A DNA stretch of 64,000 nt from JAWKSY01 sp041402125 (GCA_041402125.1 JAWKSY010000004.1:248001-312000), one strand, 5' to 3'. Shown: positions 32,514-41,713, counted from the first letter of the stretch. Notes: generated by a model not told the origin, from the sequence alone. Numbers and translations are program-made.

Positions 32514-33365
32514 TCAGTTCCCGCGCCGACGACGGCCGCCGCCACCGGCGCCGGCTCCGGCGTCGCCGCCGTTGCCGCCCGGACGGGCACCGAAGCCGCC
32601 GCGACCCCCGCGTCCCCCGAAGCCGCCGCCGAACAGCGCCATCGGGTTCTCCTCCTTGTACTTCTCGTACAGCGTCTGCTGCTCGCCGGACAGGAGGCCC
32701 ATGACGCTCGCGTCCATCTTCTTGTTCATGTCCTCGAACTGGGTCCGCATCTGCGTCCAGTCGAAGTCCGCGCCGCTGTCGCGCGCGTCGCGCATCATCC
32801 GCCCCGCTTCGGCGCGGGCGGCGTTGGCCTCGTCGAGGACGACCTCGACCTTCGCGACCTGCTCGCCCGAGAGGTTCAGACGCTCCTTGAGCGTGTCGAG
32901 CGTGCGCTGCTTGGCGCGATCCGTGCGCTCCTTCATCTGCGCGTCGCGCCGCTCCTGGCGCTCGCGATCGGTGCGCTCCTGCTCCTTCACGAGCGCCTGC
33001 GAGACGAGGTTCTCGAGCTGGTCGGCGTTCGGGATCTCGTAGGCGACCTCACCCGGCGCGACCTCGCCCGAGGCAACGCGGTCGAGCTTGGCCAGCGCCT
33101 CCTTGAGATCGCCGCGCAGCGCGCCGATGCTCTCGTCGAGGCGGGCGGCGTAGAGAGCCTCCGGCGAGTCCGCCTTCGCGAGCTTCGCCGAGACGTAGTC
33201 GTCGAAGGCGTCGTCCGCCGCGGCGCGGAGGTCGTCCTGATCGAAGCCGCGGGAATCCTCGACGATCCGGTCGTGGTCGACCCGGCCCGAGAACTGGTGG
33301 AAGGCCCAGGCCGACACGAGGGTCGTGACGAAGGCGACCGCGGCGTAGACGACGATGTTCTTCAT
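32514..33365 (-). CDS. Spy/CpxP-like (LTXXQ) membrane-anchored protein with Gly-rich tail
   Basis: A 283-residue protein with one N-terminal membrane helix (NIVVYAAVAFVTTLVSAWAF). The rest is highly charged and helical, and two segments, LNLSGEQVAKVEVVLDE and MGLLSGEQQTLYEKYKEE, match the LTxxQ repeats of Spy/CpxP-type periplasmic chaperones or sensors. The C-terminus is Gly/Arg-rich (FGGGFGGRGGRGGFG). I chose the ATG at 33365 (MKNIVVY). It leads a two-gene operon with the HEAT-like protein. The assignment to the Spy family is by motif and composition only. Confidence 0.75.
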   Translation of the reverse strand: MKNIVVYAAVAFVTTLVSAWAFHQFSGRVDHDRIVEDSRGFDQDDLRAAADDAFDDYVSAKLAKADSPEALYAARLDESIGALRGDLKEALAKLDRVASGEVAPGEVAYEIPNADQLENLVSQALVKEQERTDRERQERRDAQMKERTDRAKQRTLDTLKERLNLSGEQVAKVEVVLDEANAARAEAGRMMRDARDSGADFDWTQMRTQFEDMNKKMDASVMGLLSGEQQTLYEKYKEENPMALFGGGFGGRGGRGGFGARPGGNGGDAGAGAGGGGRRRRGN

Positions 33366-33604
33366 GGTTCCGGAGCTCTCGTTCTCGAGTTCCGGCGGTC
33401 GCGCGCGGCGACCGCCTCGGGCATCGGCCCCCGCCGGGGACCGCATCTCTCACTCTCTCTCGGGGCGTGACCGCGACGGCGTCGCGGCCGGATCCGACCC
33501 CTGGTGTCGAACCCCGGTCCCAGTCCATTGTTTCGTCGGAAGCGGAGCCGGACCGGAGGAACCGGAACACCGGGCCTCAAGGTACCATGGCCAAGGGACT
33601 TGCG

Positions 33605-35356
33605 TCAGCGGGCGACGGCGGCGATCCGCGCCGCCCCGGTCGGTTCCCGGCGGCTCCCGACGGGAAACTCGAGCCGCTGGTCGCGGCCGGCCCGCCGGGC
33701 CTCGATGACGACCGGGTCCCCGGGGCGGACGACCTCGATCGCGCGGACCGCCTCGCCCCGGCTCGCCACCGGGCGGCCGCCGATCGCGAGGAGGACGTCG
33801 CCGTCCCGGAGCCCGCCCTGCGCGCCGGCCCGACCGCGCGACACGCGCCGGACGAGGACGCCGGACGAGACGCCGAGCTCGGCCTTCTCCGACTCCGTCA
33901 GATCGACGAGCTCGACCCCGAGGTAGCCCGCGTCCGGCGCGGCGCGGTCGCCGAAGCGGCGGACCGCGCCGAGGCTCTCGCGGAGCCGTTCAATCGGCAT
34001 GACGAAGGCGCCGAAGGGCGCGTCCTGCCAGGTCTTCTCCGTTCGCCGCAGCCGGTGCTGGACGACGATGCCGACGAGGCGGGAGTCGCGGTCGACGACC
34101 GGGGCGCCGAGCTGATCGGCCCAGAGACGGAGATCGCACTGGAGCACGTCCGGGAGGTAGCCGATGCCCTTGAGCTCGTTCGGGGGACGGCGGGCTCCCT
34201 CCGAGGCGAGGATCCCTCCGTCGAGTCCGGTCGGGTTGGGCGTCATGACCAGCGTGCCGGCGCCGACGGGCGCGGCGGCGGCCAGGTCGAAGGCGAGGTA
34301 ACCGCCGCTCCGCTCGGGCAGGGCGAGCACCGCGACGTCGTTCTGGAGGTCGCAGCCGACGACGCGCGCCTGGACCTCGCGCCCCTCGGGCAGCGTCACC
34401 GAGAGGAGCTCGTCGCGGCGGACCGGGCCGAGCGCGCGGGCCACGGTGACGATCTCGCCCCGCGCTCCGACGATCGCCCCGCTGATCTCCCCGTCGCGGG
34501 TCCGGATGCCGACCATGCGGGCCCGGGCCTCTCGCCGGGGCCCGGGGAAGGACTCCGCGAACCAGTTCTCGCGCGAGAGTCGCGTCCGCCCGTCCCGCCA
34601 GTCGGCCGAGCGGCGACGCGTCGGGACGCGGTCGAAGCGCTCGCCGCGCCGGAGGCGATCGGCGTCGGCGAGGTACTCGGTGATGCGCACGGTGAAGGCG
34701 CTGCGTTCGTTGGTCGTGACGGCTGCGTTGACGCCGACCAGACGTCCCTCGAGGTCGAAGAGACCGCCGCCGCTCGAACCGGCGGAGAGCGGGACGTCGC
34801 TGACGAGGACGTTCCGGAAGGACTTCTCCGCCGTGGCGCGGATCGCGCCGTCGAGGACGCGGAGGCGTCCGATCGAGATCGTCGGCTGGAAGTCGTCGAA
34901 GGCGGACGAGGGATGCCCGGCCGCGATCACCCAGTCGCCGCGCGCGAGCGCGCTCGGGTCGCCGAAGCGAGCCGCGGCGAGGCCGACGGCCGGGATCCGC
35001 AGCAGGGCGAGATCGCCGCCGCCGTTGACGCCCAGCGCCTGAGCGAGGAAACGCCGCCCGTCCGTGAGGGTCACCTCGATGCGGCGGCAGCCCTCGATGA
35101 CGTGGGCGCTGGTCAGCACCAACCCGTCGGCGTCGACGATCGTCCCCGAGCCCAGACCGTCCTCGGTCTCGATCCGAACGGAGGCCGCGATCACCTCGCG
35201 CACCGCGCTCTTGGCCCGGGCCTCGAGACCCTCCGGTCCCGGTCCGGTCCGCGGCCCGCCGTCGTCGCCGCCCGCGGATCGCGGCGTGACGAGAGCCAGG
35301 GCCACGAGGAACGCGACGAGGGCGGGGCGAAGGAGGCGGGTCGTCGTTCGGGCCAT
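33605..35356 (-). CDS. Tandem trypsin-like (DegP-type) protease, second domain degenerate, with PDZ domain
   Basis: A 583-residue exported protein (signal LLRPALVAFLVALALVTPRSAG). The first trypsin-like domain has the catalytic triad in TSAHVIEG (His about residue 84), GGDLALLRI (Asp) and LSAGSSGGGLFD (Ser about 194). A second domain of the same fold follows (about 290-490), with CDLQNDVAVLAL retained but the Ser region reading DQLGAPVVDRDS, so it is probably inactive. A PDZ domain closes the chain (YLGVELVDLT ... GGLRDGDVLLAIGG). It probably acts in periplasmic protein quality control or regulated proteolysis. I chose the ATG at 35356. Confidence 0.9.
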   Translation of the reverse strand: MARTTTRLLRPALVAFLVALALVTPRSAGGDDGGPRTGPGPEGLEARAKSAVREVIAASVRIETEDGLGSGTIVDADGLVLTSAHVIEGCRRIEVTLTDGRRFLAQALGVNGGGDLALLRIPAVGLAAARFGDPSALARGDWVIAAGHPSSAFDDFQPTISIGRLRVLDGAIRATAEKSFRNVLVSDVPLSAGSSGGGLFDLEGRLVGVNAAVTTNERSAFTVRITEYLADADRLRRGERFDRVPTRRRSADWRDGRTRLSRENWFAESFPGPRREARARMVGIRTRDGEISGAIVGARGEIVTVARALGPVRRDELLSVTLPEGREVQARVVGCDLQNDVAVLALPERSGGYLAFDLAAAAPVGAGTLVMTPNPTGLDGGILASEGARRPPNELKGIGYLPDVLQCDLRLWADQLGAPVVDRDSRLVGIVVQHRLRRTEKTWQDAPFGAFVMPIERLRESLGAVRRFGDRAAPDAGYLGVELVDLTESEKAELGVSSGVLVRRVSRGRAGAQGGLRDGDVLLAIGGRPVASRGEAVRAIEVVRPGDPVVIEARRAGRDQRLEFPVGSRREPTGAARIAAVAR

Positions 35357-35620
35357 CGGGTCGATCTCCACCGGGGCGGGGAGACGCCATCGTAGACCGC
35401 AGCCGCCGTCCCTCGAAGCGCATTCCCTCCGAGCGGGAGAAGATCCGGTCCGGCGCAAGCGACTGGACCCACGGAGCTTGCCGCGAAGAACGCGAATCGC
35501 CGGGGCGCGGTCCCCCGCCGTCACCCGACGCGATAGAATCGGGGCGGTCGTCCGGAGCGGGCGTCCTCACCCCCACCCGAGACCACGAACGGCGCCGGAG
35601 CGGCGGCGCCACGGAGACCC

Positions 35621-37354
35621 ATGCACGAGCCGGCGGCGCGAGCGGTCACGGGCAACGTGATCTACAACTACTTCTCGCACCCCTGCGGCTACCGGGTCCA
35701 TCTCGACCTCCACGGCGACCGCACCCGCCGCGACGCGCCCGGACCGGCCGGCCGCTACCTCATGGAGCGCGGCAACCGCCACGAGGCCGCGGTCTTCGCC
35801 GGCATCCGCGCGCGCGACCCCGAGGACTGGCGCGCGATCGAGGCCGATCCGACCCTCGACCGCGAGGCGGACATCGCGCGACGCATCGAGGCGACGCTCG
35901 ACGCCATGCGGGAGGGCGTGCGCTTCATCTTCCACGGCTTCCTCACCACCCTCCCCGGCGAGGTCGTGGAATCGCGACCCGGCGGCGAGGAGCGCGAGAG
36001 CCCCCTCGTCTTCCGCGGCGAGACGGACCTCCTCGTCCGCGTCGAGGAACCCAGCGCGGCCTTCGGCGCCTGGTCCTACCAGGTGGGCGACGTGAAGAGC
36101 TCGCGCCGGGCGCGCTTCGCGCAGAAGATGCAGGTCGCCTTCTACTCCTGGATCCTCGAGCGCCGTCAGGGCGTCCTCCCCCGCGAGGGCTTCGTCGTCA
36201 CCGGCGAGGGGCGCCGCGAGCGCTTCGAGCTGGAGGAGTGCATCTGGACGCTGCGGCACTTCCTCGAGGAGGAGATCCACGAGTACGCGCGCGCCGAGGA
36301 CGTCTTCTACCAGATCGAGCCGGCCTGCGGTCAGTGCCACTGGCGCTCGCACTGCGCCGCCCGCGCGGCGGACGACGACGATCTCTCGCTCGTGCCCGGG
36401 ATGCGGCGGGCGGACAAGCGGACGCTCCTCGCCGCCGGCATCCCGAGCCGCGGCGTGCTCCGCGAGCAGGACGACGCCACGCTGCGCGCGCTCGGCCGGA
36501 GCTTCGGGCGCAAGCTCGACGGCTTTCGCGACCTCAAGCAGCGCGCCTCGGCGCAGGACTTCGGTCGCGCCCTCGTGCGGCAGGCGCCTCCCGCCGAGCC
36601 GGGCGCCCGGAGGCCGCGGACGCCGGACCTCTTCCACCACCGCGGTCCCCTGCTTCTCGTCGCGAGCGTGCCGGACTTCTACGACGGACAGGAGGCGGTC
36701 GTCGCGACGGCTCTGCTCCGCCGGGAGGGGCGGCGCCTCGAGGGAAGCGCCGGCGAGGATCGACTCACCTTCCTCCGCCAGGACCCGGACTGCGAACGCC
36801 TCCACCTCTTCGGACAGTTCCTCCAGCACAAGGACGAGATCGACCGGCTGCTGGCGCGCCGTCGCGAGCGCGCGCTTCCGGTCTTCCTCGATCGCCGCGC
36901 GGCCTGGCGCATGCGGCGCAACGCGGAGAGCGCCCGGCACGCGCAGGTGCTCCAGCGCGCGGAGCGACTCGTCTCCGACGCCGTCGTGCTCCCCGAGGTG
37001 GTGGAACGCCACCTCTACCTGCCGCGCGCGCCCCAGTGCGCGCTCGATCTCGCGGCCGCCGTCGCGGCGGGCCCGCCGCCGGCCGGCGGCGTCTTCGCGG
37101 AGGGTCCGCTCGAGGCCTTCCTCGGCGCCGAGGAGGCGACCGCGATCCGCGCGCGCATCGACGCGCTCGCCGCGGACTACGGGCTCGACGCCGAGGCGCT
37201 GCGCGGACCCGACGAGGACCTGCGCGCGATCTGGGTGAAGGAGTGGCGCGCCGGCGGCGACGAGGCCTGGGCCCGCCTGCTCGAGTTCGAGCTCGGGCGG
37301 GAGATCGCGGCCGGCCGCTCCGTCCTCGAGCGCCTCCTGGAGTGGGTCAAGTGA
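35621..37354 (+). CDS. Cas4/TM0106-like RecB-family nuclease with Fe-S cluster cysteines
   Basis: A 577-residue PD-(D/E)XK nuclease. Motifs in order: Cys in SHPCGYRVHLD (about residue 22), RGNRHEAAVF, GETDLLV (Asp about 134), VGDVKSS (D-x-K about 155), QVAFYSW (QxxxY), then CGQCHWRSHC (about 235-244). The one N-terminal and three C-terminal Cys form the Fe-S 'iron staple' seen in Cas4, AddB and Dna2. A helix-hairpin-helix-like stretch follows (LVPGMRRADKRTLLAAGI). The C-terminal region resembles the RNase H-like domain of TM0106 proteins, but its DxE is missing, so it may be inactive. The helicase gene overlaps its stop by 4 bases (GTGA). Confidence 0.88.
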   Translation: MHEPAARAVTGNVIYNYFSHPCGYRVHLDLHGDRTRRDAPGPAGRYLMERGNRHEAAVFAGIRARDPEDWRAIEADPTLDREADIARRIEATLDAMREGVRFIFHGFLTTLPGEVVESRPGGEERESPLVFRGETDLLVRVEEPSAAFGAWSYQVGDVKSSRRARFAQKMQVAFYSWILERRQGVLPREGFVVTGEGRRERFELEECIWTLRHFLEEEIHEYARAEDVFYQIEPACGQCHWRSHCAARAADDDDLSLVPGMRRADKRTLLAAGIPSRGVLREQDDATLRALGRSFGRKLDGFRDLKQRASAQDFGRALVRQAPPAEPGARRPRTPDLFHHRGPLLLVASVPDFYDGQEAVVATALLRREGRRLEGSAGEDRLTFLRQDPDCERLHLFGQFLQHKDEIDRLLARRRERALPVFLDRRAAWRMRRNAESARHAQVLQRAERLVSDAVVLPEVVERHLYLPRAPQCALDLAAAVAAGPPPAGGVFAEGPLEAFLGAEEATAIRARIDALAADYGLDAEALRGPDEDLRAIWVKEWRAGGDEAWARLLEFELGREIAAGRSVLERLLEWVK

Positions 37355-39285
37355 GCGCCTCCCTCGACATGGACGCGCTCCAGGCCTTCGTCGACGCGGA
37401 GTTCCGGCACCAGTTCCGCAGCGTCGTCGACATGATCTCGCAGCCCGTCGCGAGCCGCGTCGACCAGTTCACCTGCTGGCCCGGACTCGTGCTCGAGGCG
37501 ACGGAAGACGAGGGACGGCGGCTCATCCTGTCCTTCCGCACGAACCCCTCGAAGCTGCGCATCGGCGAGTACGTCTACGTGAACGACGCCCAGGCGCGCC
37601 CCGAGGAGATCCTCTCCGGCCCCGAGGGGACGATCTCCGAGATCGACGCCCCGCGCGGGCGCCTGATCGTCGCCTCCGGCTACCAGCAGGGTCCGCGCTT
37701 CCAGCGCACCTTCCGACTCGGTCAGCGTCTCGTGCTCGACCAGATGCTGCCCGGCGCGCGCCACGGTCGCGACATGCCCATCCTCGCGCTGCGTCTCGTC
37801 GCGGGAGAATTCGGATCCGCGCCGCGGATCGACCGCATCCGCTCCTTCCTCGAGGGCACGCTCGAGCCGGGGCCCAGCGGACTCGCGCCGCTCGCCGCGG
37901 AGGACGACCCCGAGCTGGCCCGCCTGACGCCCTCCCAGCGCGAGGCCGTCCGCCGCGCCGTCGAGGAGCGCGAGGCCCTGATCCAGGGGCCGCCCGGCAC
38001 CGGAAAGACGCACGTCCTCGGCCTCGTCGTCCGCGAGCTCGTCCGTCGGGGCCAGAAGGTCGCGGTCTGCGCCTTCACCCATCAGGCCATCAACAACGTC
38101 CTCGCGGAGTGCCTCCGGCACCCGGACATCGGGTCGGTGGCCAAGATCGGCGGGCCGACGAGCTGGGCCGACCACCCCGCCGACCCGCGCCTCAGGATCG
38201 TCCCCCGCCCGGCCGCCTTCTTCCGCCAGAAGACGGTGCCGGACGTGGCCGGCTTCACGCAGCACGCCGCCTTCAATCCGGTGTCGCGGGCCCTCGACGA
38301 GGGCGCCTTGCAGGCGCTCCCCGACCGCTTCGACGTCGTCGTCTTCGACGAGTCGGGACAGCTCACGCTCCCGGCCGCGATGATGGCGATGATCCAGGCC
38401 GACCGCTGGGTCTTCGCCGGCGACCACGCCCAGCTTCCGCCGGTCGTCCAGACGCACCGTCCGGGCGACGGCCCCGCGGTCTCGGTGTTCCAGCACCTCG
38501 TCGAACGCACGCCCCGGGAGGCCGTCCTCCTCGACCGCAGCTTCCGCCTGAACGCCGAGCTCGCGACCTTCCCGAGCCGCAGCTTCTACGGCGAGCGGTT
38601 GAGTTCGGCCCCCTCGGCCGCGGCCTCCCGGCTCGAACTCACCCGGGACCACATGGGACCGCGCGCCGCGATCCTCGACCCCGATCGCCCGAGCACCCTC
38701 GCCCTCGTCCGCCACCAGGGTCGCGGCCAGGAGTCGCCCGAGGAGGCCGCCCTCGTCGCCCGGCTGGTGCACGACGCCATCGCGGGCGGGGTCCCGCCGG
38801 AAGAGATCGCGGTCATCGCCCCCCACCGGCGACAGAACGTGAAGATCCGGGAGTTCCTGGGCCGGCTCGGTCACGCCGGCGCGCACCCTCTCGTCGACAC
38901 CGTCGAACGCATCCAGGGTCAGGAGCGGGATCTCATCGTCATCAGCATGGCGCTGTCCGACCCCGACGCGATCAGCGCCGAGTCCGAGTTCCTCTTCCTG
39001 CCGAACCGCCTGAACGTCGCCCTCACCCGGGCGCGCAAGAAACTCGTCTTCGTCGCTTCGCCCGCGCTCTTCCGGGCCCTCCCCCCGCGCTGGGCCTTCG
39101 AGGCTCCCGGACCCAGTCCGCTCGAGGCGCTGAATGTCCTCAAGCGCTGGTATTTTCTCCACAAGCACGCCGCGATCGACGCCACGGGAATCGCCCGTGA
39201 GGAGCTCGCGGCGTTCGAGGCGACGGGTCCCGACGGGACGGCCCCGGACGGACCGAAGGAAAGGCGAGCCACGACGAGTCAATGA
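37351..39285 (+). CDS. Dna2/UPF1-type SF1B DNA/RNA helicase
   Basis: A 644-residue helicase starting at GTG, which overlaps the nuclease stop (GTGA). The N-terminal about 170 residues are beta-rich, like the 1B barrel of Dna2/SMUBP2. Helicase motifs follow: I GPPGTGKTH, Ia AFTHQAINNVL, II VVFDESGQ, III WVFAGDHAQLPP, IV SFRLN, V DTVERIQGQERDLIVIS, VI NRLNVALTRARKKL. This order and the DESGQ box place it with SF1B 5'-3' translocases. With the preceding nuclease it supplies the two activities fused in eukaryotic Dna2. The next gene starts inside its stop codon (ATGA). Confidence 0.92.
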   Translation: MSASLDMDALQAFVDAEFRHQFRSVVDMISQPVASRVDQFTCWPGLVLEATEDEGRRLILSFRTNPSKLRIGEYVYVNDAQARPEEILSGPEGTISEIDAPRGRLIVASGYQQGPRFQRTFRLGQRLVLDQMLPGARHGRDMPILALRLVAGEFGSAPRIDRIRSFLEGTLEPGPSGLAPLAAEDDPELARLTPSQREAVRRAVEEREALIQGPPGTGKTHVLGLVVRELVRRGQKVAVCAFTHQAINNVLAECLRHPDIGSVAKIGGPTSWADHPADPRLRIVPRPAAFFRQKTVPDVAGFTQHAAFNPVSRALDEGALQALPDRFDVVVFDESGQLTLPAAMMAMIQADRWVFAGDHAQLPPVVQTHRPGDGPAVSVFQHLVERTPREAVLLDRSFRLNAELATFPSRSFYGERLSSAPSAAASRLELTRDHMGPRAAILDPDRPSTLALVRHQGRGQESPEEAALVARLVHDAIAGGVPPEEIAVIAPHRRQNVKIREFLGRLGHAGAHPLVDTVERIQGQERDLIVISMALSDPDAISAESEFLFLPNRLNVALTRARKKLVFVASPALFRALPPRWAFEAPGPSPLEALNVLKRWYFLHKHAAIDATGIAREELAAFEATGPDGTAPDGPKERRATTSQ

Positions 39286-40106
39286 CTCTTCTTCGCGACA
39301 GGATGTTCGTCGCCTTCGACACCGAGACGACCGGCCTGTCGCCGCGACAGGCCAACGTCGTCGAGATCGCGGGCGTGCGCTTCACGGGCGGCGGCAACGA
39401 GATCGCGCGCTTCTCGACCCTCGCCAACCCCGGCGGCCCGATCGATCCCTTCGTCACCAGCATCCACGGCATCGACGACGCGATGGTGCTGCACGCCCCG
39501 AGCTCCTTCGAGGCCTGCCGGCAGTTCGCCTCCTGGCTGCGACCGGACGACATCCTCGTCGCCCACAACGCCGCCTTCGACGTCGGCTTCATCACAAGCG
39601 AGCTGACCCAGGGCGAGTGGCCCTGCCCGCGAAACGTCGTCGTCGACACGCTGCGCTGCGCGAAGTTCATGGACCTCGACGTCCGGAACCACAAGCTCGG
39701 CACCCTCGTCGAGTACTTCGGATTCCCCGAGACCGGCTACCACCGCGCGATGGCCGACTCGCTCTACGTTAAGTCGCTCTTCGTCGAGTTCCTGCGGGAA
39801 TTCCCGTCGATGACTCTCGAGGAGATCCGACTCCGCGCCGGGGTCGACGACCACCACACCTCCGTGTCCGCGGCGATGTCCCTCTCCCCGCGGTTCTCGC
39901 GGCTCCCCGCCGCCATCGCGGCGGGAGAGATCCTCATCGTCCGCTACGACGAGAACGGCCAGAGCGGCAAGGCGCGGCGGATCCTGCCCCTCTCGCTCTG
40001 CAGCGTGGGCGGCGTGAAGCATCTCGTCGCGCAGTGCATGCACGACGGCGGCGTGAAGCAGTTCGAGCTCGACCGCATCGTCGCCCTCGACTCCGCGCGC
40101 GCCTGA
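39282..40106 (+). CDS. DnaQ-like DEDDh 3'-5' exonuclease with WYL-like C-terminal domain
   Basis: A 274-residue protein. The exonuclease domain (about residues 5-185) has all DEDDh motifs: ExoI FDTETTG, ExoII HNAAFDVGF and ExoIII HRAMADSL. The last about 65 residues (AGEILIVRYDENGQSGKARR, ILPLSLCS, KQFELDRIVAL) match the pattern of a WYL domain, a ligand- or nucleic-acid-sensing module common in defence and repair regulators. It is the third gene of a 4-base-overlap operon with the nuclease and helicase, so its product very likely acts on the same DNA substrates. The WYL assignment is by pattern only. Confidence 0.88.
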   Translation: MTLLRDRMFVAFDTETTGLSPRQANVVEIAGVRFTGGGNEIARFSTLANPGGPIDPFVTSIHGIDDAMVLHAPSSFEACRQFASWLRPDDILVAHNAAFDVGFITSELTQGEWPCPRNVVVDTLRCAKFMDLDVRNHKLGTLVEYFGFPETGYHRAMADSLYVKSLFVEFLREFPSMTLEEIRLRAGVDDHHTSVSAAMSLSPRFSRLPAAIAAGEILIVRYDENGQSGKARRILPLSLCSVGGVKHLVAQCMHDGGVKQFELDRIVALDSARA

Positions 40107-40240
40107 CCTCCTCTCGACGAGCGACTGCATAATCATTCTTCCGGGATGCTCATCGGAGCCGCCGGGAGGCCCGCTATCATCCCCTGCGTTGCGAAGGAAA
40201 AGCGGGAGGCGCGCCCTCCCCCTCGTTGCGCGGAGTTCCG

Positions 40241-41713
40241 ATGTTCGACGCCTCCCACAGCTTCGACTGCGCCATCGTCGGCGGAGGTCCCTGCGGCAGT
40301 CTCCTGGCCGCGCGCCTCGCCGAATGGGGACACAAGGTCGCCCTCTTCGACCGCGGCGGTCCGCGCGGCGGGCTCCCGGAGGAGTTCGTCGGCGGCGACG
40401 CCGAGCCGCTCCTGCGGCGGCACGGTCTCCTGTCCTCGGTCCGGGCGCACGGCTTCCGCGACCTCACCGCGCGAGGCCTCGTCTGGGGCGACGGCGAGCT
40501 GCGCTGGCGCGAGGACGAGGAGGCGCGGGGAATCCGCATCCGACGCGACCTCTTCGACGCCGATCTCCGCCGCATGGCCCGCGGGCTCGGCGCGACGGTC
40601 TTCGAGGACACCCGGGTCGAGGGGCCGCTTCCCGAATCGGGCCGCGGCGCGATCACCGTGCGGGCGGAGGACGGCGACACCGCCGAACTGCTCACGCGGA
40701 GCATCGTCGTCACGACCGGCCGCCAGCCCTCGGCCGAACTGCTCCCGGTCGCGCTGCGGCGACAGCTCGCCCGCGCCTCCGCCCTGACCGTGAGCGTCCC
40801 GCTGCGACACTCCCGGGAGATCTTCCGCGACGCCTCCGTCATCGAGGCCGTCGAGGAGGGCTGGCTGTGGTGGCTCCCGCGGAGCGACGGCGCGGCCAGC
40901 CTCACCCTCGTCGCCGATCCCGAGTGCGTGAAGACCGCCGGGGCCCGGGGCATCTTCGACCGCGCCCTCCTCGGCTCCTCCGGTCCGGCCGCCGTCGCGC
41001 GCGAGCTCGACCTCGACGTGGAGGAGGTCGACTTCCGCGGCCCCTACCCGGGGTTCGGCGGCCTCGCGACCGCGCGGCTCGTCGAGACGCCGAGCCGCAT
41101 CGTCCTCGCCGGCGACGCCGCCTCGACGATCGACCCCATCACCACGCGCGGGATCGAGAAGGCCCTGGCCTCGGCCGAACAGGCCGCCGGGGCCGTCAAC
41201 ACCATCCTCCGTCGCCCGGATCTCGCCTCGCTCGCGGTCGAACACCATCGCGACTGGGAGGCGGCCCGCTGGGAGGACGAGGCTCAGCGCGCGATGCGCT
41301 GGTACCTCGGCGAGACGCGCTTCGCGGACGCCCCGTTCTGGAGCGCGCGCCACGAGTCCGTGCGCGTCGAGATCGATCGCGTGCCGAGCCCGTCCGACTT
41401 CCCGACGAAGCTGCGCCCTCATCCGGCCCTCCAGCGCCGGCCCGCGCTCGAACGCCGGGGGCACGTCCTCGTCGAGACGGAGGGATTCGCGCTGCCGGAA
41501 TCGGACCGCGCCATCGCCCGACTCGGTCGCGTGCCGCTCCTTCCGGTGATCGAGCACCTCGAACGCAATCCCGACGTGGACCGCTTCCTCGAGGTCGCGA
41601 GCTGCGACGGGCGTCTCTACCTTCTCTCGCGCGGCCACGTGCTGCAGGCGTTGACCGACATGGTGCGCCTGGGCATGATCGTCGAGGCGGGCGAAGGAGA
41701 GCGACGTGGCTGA
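40241..41713 (+). CDS. FAD-dependent oxidoreductase (geranylgeranyl reductase/halogenase-like)
   Basis: A 490-residue flavoprotein of the PHBH superfamily. The FAD-binding GxGxxG motif is CAIVGGGPCGSLLAARLAEWG (near residue 14), and the second FAD motif is IVLAGDAASTIDPITTRGIEKAL (near residue 290). The about 90 C-terminal residues are helical and could form a small substrate or partner domain. Similar proteins reduce isoprenoid double bonds or oxidise tryptophan and other aromatics; the substrate cannot be deduced. I chose the ATG at 40241. Its end overlaps the HIT-protein start by 8 bases. Confidence 0.87.
   Translation: MFDASHSFDCAIVGGGPCGSLLAARLAEWGHKVALFDRGGPRGGLPEEFVGGDAEPLLRRHGLLSSVRAHGFRDLTARGLVWGDGELRWREDEEARGIRIRRDLFDADLRRMARGLGATVFEDTRVEGPLPESGRGAITVRAEDGDTAELLTRSIVVTTGRQPSAELLPVALRRQLARASALTVSVPLRHSREIFRDASVIEAVEEGWLWWLPRSDGAASLTLVADPECVKTAGARGIFDRALLGSSGPAAVARELDLDVEEVDFRGPYPGFGGLATARLVETPSRIVLAGDAASTIDPITTRGIEKALASAEQAAGAVNTILRRPDLASLAVEHHRDWEAARWEDEAQRAMRWYLGETRFADAPFWSARHESVRVEIDRVPSPSDFPTKLRPHPALQRRPALERRGHVLVETEGFALPESDRAIARLGRVPLLPVIEHLERNPDVDRFLEVASCDGRLYLLSRGHVLQALTDMVRLGMIVEAGEGERRG

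Noticed and set aside
35621..37354. True Cas4 of a CRISPR adaptation module
   Set aside because: It is much longer than Cas4, carries a helix-hairpin-helix-like stretch and an RNase H-like tail, and sits with a helicase and an exonuclease instead of cas1/cas2.
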